Below, in pieces: positions 6,856-12,451 of a stretch of 20,773 bases of DNA. Below the pieces are notes generated by a model, which was not told the origin of the DNA, did not search any database, and saw only the letters and a program-made list of their open reading frames with translations. Each line of letters starts with the position of its first letter. The first letter of the stretch is position 1. Source of the DNA: a virus; the IMG/VR virus record IMGVR_UViG_3300046516_000941, positions 1 through 20,773 of that record; one strand, 5' to 3'. Made by a program: the position numbers and the translations under genes.

Positions 6856-6945
6856 TCACGCGAGCCCGGCTTTGAAGGCCCAATAGTAACCGGCAATAAG
6901 ATCAGCCTTGTCGGTCCCGGGTGCGCCGAATCCCGTCCGCGTTCT
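6856..6945 (-). pseudogene. Decayed C-terminal remnant of a second endolysin
   Basis: On the minus strand, the frame ending in TGA at 6858-6856 reads GTDKADLIAGYYWAFKAGLA. It matches the end of the intact endolysin (GTDKADLIKGYYNNFKAALA) at 16 of the last 21 residues. Upstream of about 6930 the similarity fades, and a stop (6961-6963) closes the frame, so only ~30 codons remain. No start codon or ribosome binding site fits. The holin paralogue B starts 40 bp downstream, just as holin A follows the intact endolysin. I read this as the leftover of a duplicated endolysin-holin module or of a recombination event that swapped lysis cassettes. Confidence 0.75.
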
Positions 6946-6960
6946 TGTAGATTCGGTCGC

Positions 6961-7134
6961 TCATATCACTCTCATTACCAGAAGAACCAAAAGTACAATA
7001 ATAAGCACACCAACAACCCCAACACCACCGTGACCAAAACCGTAGCCGTAGGGGGCACCAACATATGGCCCTCCAATCCCGCCGAGCAGAACAACAACAA
7101 GAAGAATGAGGAGGATGATGCCAAGCGTGCTCAT
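6961..7134 (-). CDS. DUF3309-like two-span membrane protein
   Basis: From ATG 7134 (GGAG eight bases upstream, ATGA overlap with holin A), the product has 57 residues. It has a hydrophobic helix MSTLGIILLILLVVVLLGGI, a Gly/Tyr/Pro-rich middle (GPYVGAPYGYGFGHGG) and a second hydrophobic helix VVGVLIIVLLVLLVMRVI. This architecture matches DUF3309, small membrane proteins common in Alpha- and Betaproteobacteria, whose function is not known to me. Position inside the lysis cassette suggests a holin accessory or antiholin, but a cargo gene is equally possible. Third codon positions are more A/T-rich than in the flanking genes, hinting at separate acquisition. A start at 7164 is possible but less well supported. 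Confidence 0.65.
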   Translation of the reverse strand: MSTLGIILLILLVVVLLGGIGGPYVGAPYGYGFGHGGVGVVGVLIIVLLVLLVMRVI

Positions 7135-7442
7135 TTCGGTGGCTCCGACTTTCTGCTCAACCAAAACGCGACGACTGCACCGAACGACGCAACTAATCCA
7201 CCAATCACCGCTGCGGTGATCTCGTCAGTTGGCACGGTGAAAAATAGGGTAAAAATAACCGCGCCGATAAAAGCAAGAACAATCAACAAAGAAATAGTGA
7301 GCGTGCCGCCACTAGGATCGAACCGACCAGCTACAAACAATAAAACAATCGTTCCTATGATCGCTACCACAATGCCGATAGCAGCCGGATAATCCGATAG
7401 CTTAGGAATCGGAGGAGGAATGACTAGATCAGACGGGCTCAT
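7131..7442 (-). CDS. Putative holin, three membrane segments (paralogue A)
   Basis: The 103-residue protein starts at ATG 7442 in an ATGA overlap with the endolysin stop. After a Pro-rich soluble start (~18 residues) it has three hydrophobic helices, about 19-41, 48-70 and 74-95, then SRKSEPPK. It shares topology and the closing VV-x-FW-xx-R-xxx-PP pattern with the protein at 6507-6815, so the two are probably paralogues. Direct coupling to an endolysin supports a holin role, in which it would permeabilise the inner membrane at lysis. Its DNA is poorer in G and C at third positions than the replication genes. Confidence 0.65.
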   Translation of the reverse strand: MSPSDLVIPPPIPKLSDYPAAIGIVVAIIGTIVLLFVAGRFDPSGGTLTISLLIVLAFIGAVIFTLFFTVPTDEITAAVIGGLVASFGAVVAFWLSRKSEPPK

Positions 7443-8137
7443 GCAAGCGCTGCCTTGAAATTGTTGTAGTAGCCCTTGATCAAATCGGCCTTATCGGTGC
7501 CATTGATCACGCGGCGGGCGTTGTAGGCATCTTCGATGCCCTTCGCCTTACTGAAATATTGTTGCAGGCTCGCGCCCGTGAACCAGCCGTAAACCGAGCC
7601 ATCGAATAGAATCAGAGCCGAAGCTTCGGCCTCCGCCAGCAGCTTGTCGGGGTATTGATGAATCTCGCACGCCGGATGCGCGTACTTGTCGCGGAGGATA
7701 TTTTCGCCCTTCTTGTAGTTGTCCTCCCACGTCAACTGGACGTAACCGCGACCGTAGTAGCAATTGCCGTAAGGGCCAGCCGGTGCGCCGTAGGACTTGC
7801 CGCTTCCTTTCCCATACTCCGCAATCGGCTGCATCGTCGCTGCCGTCTCGTGATAAGCAGTCGCCAGACAGTAGGCGAGCCACATCGTTCCGTCGTTCGG
7901 ATTGTTGGGAGCGAAGTGCTCCTCCCACATCTCAAGCAGATACTCCATCCCATCGACTTGGCTCTGGGTCAGGTTGCCGCCGAACGGGTTCGCCCTGACC
8001 GCGTCGAAGAACTTCTTGCGGTCGTAAAGCGGCTCGACCGGCTCCGGGATCACCTCCTCGACCGGCGGCGATATCGGCGGGTGCTCCAGATTGGGGTTGA
8101 AGTCCGGGTTGAAGTTCGGGTCACGGTCGTTCGCCAT
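7439..8137 (-). CDS. Endolysin, GH19 chitinase/lysozyme-like peptidoglycan hydrolase
   Basis: The 232-residue protein is read from ATG 8137 with AGGAGA upstream on the minus strand; a TTG three bases earlier is not needed. Residues ~1-38 are a Pro/Asn-rich, probably disordered tail with the repeat NFNPDFNPN, without a signal peptide. The catalytic domain carries YHETA (Glu97 as likely proton donor), PIAE (Glu107) and YYGRGYVQLTWEDNY (127-141), the characteristic GH19 signature. GH19-type phage endolysins cleave glycan bonds in the cell wall. Lack of a signal sequence fits holin-dependent export, and the holin gene follows with a four-base overlap. It sits at the end of the leftward replication operon. 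Confidence 0.88.
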   Translation of the reverse strand: MANDRDPNFNPDFNPNLEHPPISPPVEEVIPEPVEPLYDRKKFFDAVRANPFGGNLTQSQVDGMEYLLEMWEEHFAPNNPNDGTMWLAYCLATAYHETAATMQPIAEYGKGSGKSYGAPAGPYGNCYYGRGYVQLTWEDNYKKGENILRDKYAHPACEIHQYPDKLLAEAEASALILFDGSVYGWFTGASLQQYFSKAKGIEDAYNARRVINGTDKADLIKGYYNNFKAALA

Positions 8138-8303
8138 CAATGCTCTCCTGTCTCTTTCGTCGTCGGTACTCTCGATAGTAGGCGTTATAGGCCTCTTGGG
8201 ACGACCGTTTTGAATTTGGCTTGCGAGCTAGGGCGAGCCGCAGCGGATCGTCCCAGGCCCTGCGGATCGCCGCGTTGCGGCGCTCTAGCTGTTCTGGGGT
8301 CAT
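8121..8303 (-). CDS. Small basic protein of unknown function
   Basis: The 60-residue protein starts at ATG 8303, overlapping the helicase stop, and ends 17 bases inside the endolysin start. It is very basic, with RRNAAIRRAWDDP near the N-terminus and a terminal cluster AYYREYRRRKR. The first stretch recalls the short NUMOD3-like DNA-binding repeat, and the second resembles segments near HNH nucleases, but no nuclease core is present. Nucleic-acid binding is plausible from charge alone. It may also serve mostly to couple endolysin translation to the helicase gene. Confidence 0.6.
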   Translation of the reverse strand: MTPEQLERRNAAIRRAWDDPLRLALARKPNSKRSSQEAYNAYYREYRRRKRQESIDGERP

Positions 8304-9616
8304 CAGAACTCCACTGCGTAGGCCGGGTCGATGTCAGGCTTCGGCTGCGGCTGGGTCTGCGGGAACGCACGCAGCGGCTTCCCAGTCCACCAGCAGTAGG
8401 CGCGGTTGTCCAACGTGTCGAACCGCAGGATGCCATGGGCGATCGATTCCTCGCGGAACCGGCGCAGGCGGCTCTTCAGCATCTCAAAGTGCTTTGTCTC
8501 GCGCTTCTCCTGCTCCTCGGTCGTAAGCTCCTCGCGAGTGAGGGCGTCGCTCGGCGCCATGTCGCCGTAGACCCGCTTGACATCCTCCCAGGCGGCCACG
8601 CTGCGAGTGTGCGGAGGCACGTCGAGCCCAGGCGGGATGGGCATGCCGTAGCGCTTCTCGGCTTCGAAAAACGCCTTGACGAACACCTCCAGCGCGACAC
8701 TCATCCGCATGCCGCGAAGCTCCTCCTCGCGGCGGATGCGGTCTTTCTCGGAGACTGCCATGCACACGCATGAGGTCACCTGTCGGCCGTCCTCGTCGGT
8801 GCCGAGCACGACATCCTCCAGTTCGAAGGTGAGGCTGATGCCATCCACGTCGTCCTTCTGCTTGTCCAAGGTCAGCGTGCGGAGCTTCGTTGCCTCATCG
8901 CGGTCGAGCAGCAGCACCTGATCGACGCCCGCGTAGACGCTGGTCGAGCCGCGCACGATCCCGCCCTTGGTCAAGTGGTGAACGAGCATGACGTGACAGC
9001 CGGTCTTCTCATTGATGCGCTCGACGTTGCGCATGACGATGCCCATGTCCTTGACCGCGTTTTCGTCGGCTCCGATCGAGGCTTTGGCAAGCGTGTCGAT
9101 GACGACGAGGCGCAGCGGAACGTCGAAGGTCGCGGCGTGCGCCTTGATCTCCTCGATCAGTGCATCGACTTGGTCGAAATCCCTGTAAATATCGATGCCG
9201 CGTTGAAACAGCCGGAAGGGCACCTCGCGGCTGTACTCGACGCCGTAGTAGGCGCGCCACGCGCGCAACCTCTTTTTGAACCCCAGCAGCCCTTCGCCGA
9301 CTTGATAGATGACCCCGCCCCGCTTTGTCGTCAGCCCAAACAGGTTGCGGCCGAACGCAATGCAGAGCGCCAACTCCAGGGCGAAGAACGACTTGCCCGC
9401 CTTGCTATCGCCCGCCAGGACCGAGCGGTCGCGCGACGATAACCAGCCGCTCACCAGCCAGTCGAATTGCTCGCCCTGGTCATCCAGTTGATCGAGGCTG
9501 ATCGCGCCGAACTGCGACTTGATCGCAGGCTGGAAGATCCAGTCGGTGCGCTTCAGAAAGTCTGCGGCGCTCTCGATGGTGCGCGATGGATGCTCAAGGA
9601 CTAGCGGCGCGCCCAT
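8303..9616 (-). CDS. RepA-like AAA ATPase, probable replicative helicase
   Basis: The 437-residue protein is read from ATG 9616 with AGAGG five bases upstream; a TTG two codons earlier is too close to that site. It has Walker A GDSKAGKS (Gly69-Ser76), Walker B LVVIDT (Asp174), and the downstream MLVHHLTK and RGSTSVYAGVDQVLLL motifs of the RSF1010 RepA / AAA_25 group of RecA-fold hexameric helicases. Families of this type unwind DNA at phage and plasmid forks. The C-terminal third is a charged region with predicted helices and may bind partners. It overlaps the primase gene by 23 bases, a classic primase-helicase pair. There is no DnaB-like N-terminal domain. Confidence 0.88.
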   Translation of the reverse strand: MGAPLVLEHPSRTIESAADFLKRTDWIFQPAIKSQFGAISLDQLDDQGEQFDWLVSGWLSSRDRSVLAGDSKAGKSFFALELALCIAFGRNLFGLTTKRGGVIYQVGEGLLGFKKRLRAWRAYYGVEYSREVPFRLFQRGIDIYRDFDQVDALIEEIKAHAATFDVPLRLVVIDTLAKASIGADENAVKDMGIVMRNVERINEKTGCHVMLVHHLTKGGIVRGSTSVYAGVDQVLLLDRDEATKLRTLTLDKQKDDVDGISLTFELEDVVLGTDEDGRQVTSCVCMAVSEKDRIRREEELRGMRMSVALEVFVKAFFEAEKRYGMPIPPGLDVPPHTRSVAAWEDVKRVYGDMAPSDALTREELTTEEQEKRETKHFEMLKSRLRRFREESIAHGILRFDTLDNRAYCWWTGKPLRAFPQTQPQPKPDIDPAYAVEF

Positions 9617-10805
9617 CCCCAACCTCTTTCTCTCGGATCAGGACATCATTCCAATCGGTTCCCGGATCTGGCCACGAGATCTCGACCTCGATGCCCATGG
9701 CCAGGAAGCGGTTGGTCGCCGTGCGTAGCTGCGCCACCGTGCTGTAGCTCTCGCTATCGCGATCAGCGAGGAGGATGATGTTCTTGATCCCCATCTCTGG
9801 CGGCAGGATCACTCCAGGCGCCTTCATGTCGGGGGCGCCGTTTTTGATCCTAAGCCTACGCCCATCGGCGTCTTTGGCGACCGGATGATCGCATGAGCCT
9901 GTGGCGCCGCCAGCGAGGTTGCCGAGATCGACGGCGGCGGCCAAGGTGACATCCTCGGGGCCGAGGCCTAGCTGATGCCACGCCAGGGCATTGGCCCAGC
10001 CCTCGGCTATCGCCAGCGTCGCACTGATGCGCCCCAAGCGAATCATTCCCCCCTTTTTTTCCCCCCTAATTTTAGTGGGGGAATTACTCGGTGAGCCGGT
10101 CGGGGTCCATTTGCGCGGCTCAACCGGGTCGAGATACGTCTGGCTAATGCCGATGATATTCCCGCTGAAGTCCCTAATGACGGCGACGATCGCTGGCAGC
10201 GTCGCGAGATGAATAATGGATCGGGTGCCATTGTCGCCCGCGCCCCAATAGTCGAGATCGGCGACGAACCGAATGTCGCCGAGGAGCCGCTGGTTGGGGG
10301 TCAGGCCGCGCGCCTTGAGATAGGCCTCGCCATGCGTCCCAGGGAGCAGCACAGCCCGGTCAAGGACGGCTGATATGATCTGCTCGGTGTGTTTGGCTTT
10401 AGCCGCCTCGGCGGCGCGGTCCTCATCTGCGCGCCGCTGCTGAGCCGAGAGGCGAGCGGCGTTCCGCTCAAGCCGCGAGTTGCGTTGCTCCAGTGTCTCA
10501 TCGCGCGAGCGGTCGGGGCGTGGCGTGCCGTTGATGCGCTCGCACGCCTCAAGATACGCGGCTCCAGTGACCCCCTCGACAAAGGCGACCACATCTCCCT
10601 TGAGGCCGCATTGTCGGCAGTTGCAGACCCGCTTCTTGGTGTTGATGCTGAAGCGATCGGTCCCGCCGCAGATAGGGCATGGGCCTTCCCATTCGGCCGT
10701 GCCGTTTTTCTTGAGGCGACAGCCGTGCTGCTGTGCGACGGCGAGGATGTCGGCGTTGCGAGCTTGGTCGGTCCAGGCATTCCATTGTCCCGATCCTGCG
10801 ACCAT
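9594..10805 (-). CDS. DNA primase with CHC2 zinc finger and Toprim domain
   Basis: The 403-residue protein starts at ATG 10805. A DnaG-type zinc-binding domain has Cys43, Cys46, Cys63 and Cys66 (CPICGGTDRF, then CNCRQCG). A long charged linker with many Arg, Glu and Ala residues follows (~100-150). The Toprim part shows AIAEGWANALAW with Glu268 and LLADRDSES with Asp348 and Asp350, the metal-binding acidic residues of primases. It would make RNA primers for phage replication with the RepA-like helicase next to it. The order CHC2-Toprim is that of phage primases such as P4 alpha-like or T7-type proteins lacking a fused helicase. A G6-A7-G6 tract at codons ~247-253 is a possible slippage site. 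Confidence 0.9.
   Translation of the reverse strand: MVAGSGQWNAWTDQARNADILAVAQQHGCRLKKNGTAEWEGPCPICGGTDRFSINTKKRVCNCRQCGLKGDVVAFVEGVTGAAYLEACERINGTPRPDRSRDETLEQRNSRLERNAARLSAQQRRADEDRAAEAAKAKHTEQIISAVLDRAVLLPGTHGEAYLKARGLTPNQRLLGDIRFVADLDYWGAGDNGTRSIIHLATLPAIVAVIRDFSGNIIGISQTYLDPVEPRKWTPTGSPSNSPTKIRGEKKGGMIRLGRISATLAIAEGWANALAWHQLGLGPEDVTLAAAVDLGNLAGGATGSCDHPVAKDADGRRLRIKNGAPDMKAPGVILPPEMGIKNIILLADRDSESYSTVAQLRTATNRFLAMGIEVEISWPDPGTDWNDVLIREKEVGDGRAASP
10048..10081 (-). other. Homopolymer slippage candidate inside the primase gene
   Basis: On the coding (minus) strand the sequence is CCCCC, then ACTAAAATTA, then G6-A7-G6. In frame it reads GAA-AAA-AAG (Glu249-Lys250-Lys251), so the heptamer A-AAA-AAG, the -1 frameshift site of Escherichia coli dnaX, is in register. 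A -1 shift would add about 65 codons before a TAG at 9858-9856 and remove the second Toprim acidic motif. A +1 slip would stop after GEE-like codons at a TGA. No pseudoknot can be judged by eye. The tract might only be a neutral Gly/Lys-rich stretch. Confidence 0.4.
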
Positions 10806-10810
10806 TTGAC

Positions 10811-11119
10811 CTAGCCCTGCTCGTCTCCCTCACTCGGTGCGGTAAGGGCGGCCCGCGCCTGCGCCGCCATATGCATTAGCCACCCAGGGGGATCGCGGTT
10901 CTTTATCCGCGCCTCCTGACCCGCGCTTATCGCGAACTGAAAGACATCCGCCGCCGCGCCGAGCGCGTTGACCTCCGCAAGCTCGCCATCGGCGACGGGA
11001 GCGCCGCCGATCGCCGCCGACTGCTCCAGGTAGCTTCGTTTGTCCGCCGCCACCTTCAGCAGGATACCGTGGATGTGGGCGAGGACTTCGCCGCCCTTCA
11101 TGGCTGCGAAGGCGGTCAT
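10811..11119 (-). CDS. Hypothetical protein in the replication operon
   Basis: Read from ATG 11119 (ATGA overlap with the zinc-ribbon gene) the product has 102 residues; a TTG at 11164 would bury the upstream gene. It is Ala-rich and helical (MTAFAAMKGGEVLAHIHGIL, LGAAADVFQFAISAGQEA, PPGWLMHMAAQARAAL), with no Cys or membrane segments. I do not recognise a family. Its stop is five bases before the primase start. A small replication accessory is a guess from position only. Confidence 0.7.
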   Translation of the reverse strand: MTAFAAMKGGEVLAHIHGILLKVAADKRSYLEQSAAIGGAPVADGELAEVNALGAAADVFQFAISAGQEARIKNRDPPGWLMHMAAQARAALTAPSEGDEQG

Positions 11120-11310
11120 TGCGCGGATCGCTCCGCTTCTCGGCGCTTTGCAAGCGCCGCCCAAAACCGTTTCATTGCTTTCTGGACGCCTGGGCTGGGC
11201 AGCGGATCGTCAACGAAAGCATGGCAGCGACCGCAGTAGCGATAGACAATGTCGTGGGTGTTGAAGCTCTTGGCTCCGCAGCGTGGGCACACAAATGATG
11301 CACGCATCAT
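11116..11310 (-). CDS. Small zinc-ribbon protein
   Basis: The 64-residue protein starts at ATG 11310, overlapping the RuvC-like stop in ATGA; the next codon is also ATG, and either could serve. It has a Cys4 zinc ribbon, CPRCG (8-12) and CGRCH (26-30), followed by a basic helical tail (KAMKRFWAALAKRREAERSAQ). Such a protein could bind nucleic acid or stabilise a replication or resolution complex. It lies between the resolvase and the primase genes. No further assignment is possible. Confidence 0.75.
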   Translation of the reverse strand: MMRASFVCPRCGAKSFNTHDIVYRYCGRCHAFVDDPLPSPGVQKAMKRFWAALAKRREAERSAQ

Positions 11311-11786
11311 CGCGCCTCCAATATGCTTCCGGCGGCGGCGATCAGCGCGGCTTCTGCCCGCCCATGATCCTTGACCCGCTTAAACTGGTCAGCGAGCGCG
11401 GGCCAGCGCGCGATGGCCTTGCTGCGCGCAGCGTCCTTGGCCCCGTCCTTTCCTGGAGGAATGCCATGGATCCGTTTCCACTGCGGGCTGGTGATGAACT
11501 GAACCGGCACGGCGAGCCCGGCGCAGACGCCCTCGCAGACGCCGCGCGCCCGGCCGAACGCGAAGGCCCCAACAGCGCCCTCGCCTGGGCGCACCCCCAC
11601 CCACTCGATGAGGACTTTGTCGGCATGGGAATTGGCGATGATCTCCGCGAGGAGCGGCGCATTGACGGAGGCCCGGTTCTTGGGTCCGTCTCTGAGGATT
11701 GGCATGTCGTGGACTTCGACTAGGGCGCCATCTGAAAGGACCGCAATAGCCCCGGACACGCCTATGTCGATGCCGACGATGATCAT
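11307..11786 (-). CDS. RuvC-like Holliday junction resolvase / RNase H-fold nuclease
   Basis: The 159-residue protein shows the RuvC-type acidic set: GIDIGVSGAIAVL (Asp7), VLIEWVG (Glu61), and DHGRAEAALIAA (Asp140, Glu145). The length is close to bacterial RuvC. The enzyme would cut branched DNA made during phage recombination or replication before packaging. It follows the regulator gene with a four-base gap, so it is the first enzyme gene in the leftward operon. Some phage members of this family act on other flap structures. The sequence does not decide which. Confidence 0.85.
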   Translation of the reverse strand: MIIVGIDIGVSGAIAVLSDGALVEVHDMPILRDGPKNRASVNAPLLAEIIANSHADKVLIEWVGVRPGEGAVGAFAFGRARGVCEGVCAGLAVPVQFITSPQWKRIHGIPPGKDGAKDAARSKAIARWPALADQFKRVKDHGRAEAALIAAAGSILEAR

Positions 11787-11789
11787 GGG

Positions 11790-12014
11790 TCAGCCGACAG
11801 CTACGAGACGGCGGCGCTCTTCTGGCATGACCGAGATGAAGTCGTTCGCGGTGACCTTGCCCTTGGTGACCTCCGCGATGCGTTGGAGGGTCGTCGGCCT
11901 GGGGAACGCTAGGCCCTTGATAAATCTGTAGACACTCGTCCTGTGGACGCCGATCTCACTGGCGAACGTCTCGACAGGGGTATTGGATTTTTCCAGATAA
12001 AGGTCCAAACGCAT
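11790..12014 (-). CDS. Small XRE/Cro-type HTH regulator, candidate binder of the 19-bp operator
   Basis: Read from ATG 12014, with AAGGAG at 12025-12020 seven bases upstream, the protein has 74 residues; an upstream start at 12110 lacks a ribosome binding site and would cover operator site 3. The HTH lies in residues ~13-38: VETFASEIGVHRTSVYRFIKG, with the turn EIGVH and recognition helix RTSVYRFIKG, as in XRE/Cro proteins. There is no C-terminal protease or dimerisation domain like that of CI. It is the first gene leftward and is flanked by operators site 3 and site 4. It is thus the most likely regulator of the four operator promoters. Binding specificity is inferred, not shown. Confidence 0.8.
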   Translation of the reverse strand: MRLDLYLEKSNTPVETFASEIGVHRTSVYRFIKGLAFPRPTTLQRIAEVTKGKVTANDFISVMPEERRRLVAVG

Positions 12015-12024
12015 GGTGGCTCCT

Positions 12025-12052
12025 TGTCGCATATTGTGCTGCGCGCCGTCAA
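12025..12052 (-). promoter_or_regulatory. Operator site 4 with TTGACG -35, upstream of the XRE gene
   Basis: On the minus strand TTGACG (12052-12047) is followed, three bases on, by CGCAGCACAATATGCGACA (12043-12025). The right half-site TGCGACA is exact, and the left half differs at two positions from consensus. The layout -35, short gap, dyad matches sites 1-3, pointing to autoregulation. A caveat: a -10 CGACAA at 12029-12024 would overlap the AAGGAG of the XRE gene, so the transcript would be nearly leaderless or the real promoter lies elsewhere and site 4 acts as a roadblock. Confidence 0.5.
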
Positions 12053-12059
12053 CGGCGGC

Positions 12060-12088
12060 TTGACCCGATGTCGCGTTTTCTGCTACGT
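12060..12088 (+). promoter_or_regulatory. Central rightward promoter with operator site 3
   Basis: TTGACC (12060-12065), three bases, then TGTCGCGTTTTCTGCTACG (12069-12087), which matches all 13 fixed positions of the site-1 and site-2 operators. The -10-like CTACGT (12083-12088) follows at a 17-bp spacer and is contained in the distal half-site, as at site 1. It drives the rightward block from 12230 after a long structured leader. Sites 3 and 4 are 25 bp apart and read outward in opposite directions, as in a genetic switch. Confidence 0.75.
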
Positions 12089-12090
12089 CG

Positions 12091-12210
12091 ATTGAGTGAC
12101 AAGGACTCAATATCAGGTCGCAACCGGGCGGTCGCCGCCCTCGCCCGGTCGAGGCGGTGATCGTGGCCTGATCAACGGGGCGGGGCGGCGGCGCTCGCTG
12201 TCCCCGCCCC
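12091..12210 (+). other. Structured leader with three perfect stem-loops
   Basis: Stem 1: ATTGAGT (12091-12097) with ACTCAAT (12105-12111), loop GACAAGG. Stem 2: ACCGGGCG (12123-12130) with CGCCCGGT (12142-12149); an alternative GGGCGG (12126-12131) / CCGCCC (12135-12140) uses the same bases, so the two are mutually exclusive. Stem 3: GGGGCGGGG (12177-12185) with CCCCGCCCC (12202-12210), loop of 16. No T-tract follows any stem. No open frame in this interval has a ribosome binding site. The leader ends just before the GAGGA at 12219. It might be an attenuator, an antitermination (put-like) RNA or a small RNA. Confidence 0.55.
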
Positions 12211-12229
12211 TAGGGATCGAGGACGCAGA

Positions 12230-12451
12230 GTGAAGATCCTGGCCCAGGGCGACGTACCCGACGATCTCGTCCAGGCGTGGACGCAGCATCTGCGCGACTT
12301 CGACGTGGCGCATCCTGGTTGCCACTTCGAAGTGATCATGCAAACCGACGTTATTATTCCGGTGGGCAAGATGATCGAGATGCTCAAGGTCGATCCTGGC
12401 CTCGACATTCGCGAGGTCTACGAGTTCACCAAAAGGGCTTCAAATGCTTGA
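12230..12451 (+). CDS. Small hypothetical protein (GTG start), first gene of the central block
   Basis: The 73-residue protein starts at GTG 12230 with GAGGA (12219-12223) six bases upstream. It is a mixed alpha/beta protein: LAQGDVPDDLVQAWTQHLRDFD, a strand CHFEVIMQTDVIIPV, and a helical end. No zinc or membrane motif occurs. As the first gene after the operator-controlled promoter and structured leader, it is a candidate early regulator or host-takeover protein, which is inference from position only. It overlaps the next gene by eight bases. Confidence 0.7.
   Translation: MKILAQGDVPDDLVQAWTQHLRDFDVAHPGCHFEVIMQTDVIIPVGKMIEMLKVDPGLDIREVYEFTKRASNA

Noticed and set aside
6507-6896. Longer start (129 residues) for the second holin
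   Set aside because: The extra 27 residues fall in the endolysin remnant read in another frame, while ATG 6815 has AGGAG at correct spacing.
7655-8773. A 372-codon plus-strand frame across endolysin and helicase genes
   Set aside because: It spans three well-supported minus-strand genes and has no coding signature of its own.
11790-12110. Longer start (106 residues) for the XRE regulator
   Set aside because: It would read through operator sites 3 and 4; ATG 12014 has a strong AAGGAG and the HTH fold begins right after it.
12113-12408. Minus-strand frames of 76 and 78 codons in and beyond the leader
   Set aside because: They cross the stem-loops and the start of the rightward genes, lack ribosome binding sites and overlap a better-supported gene.
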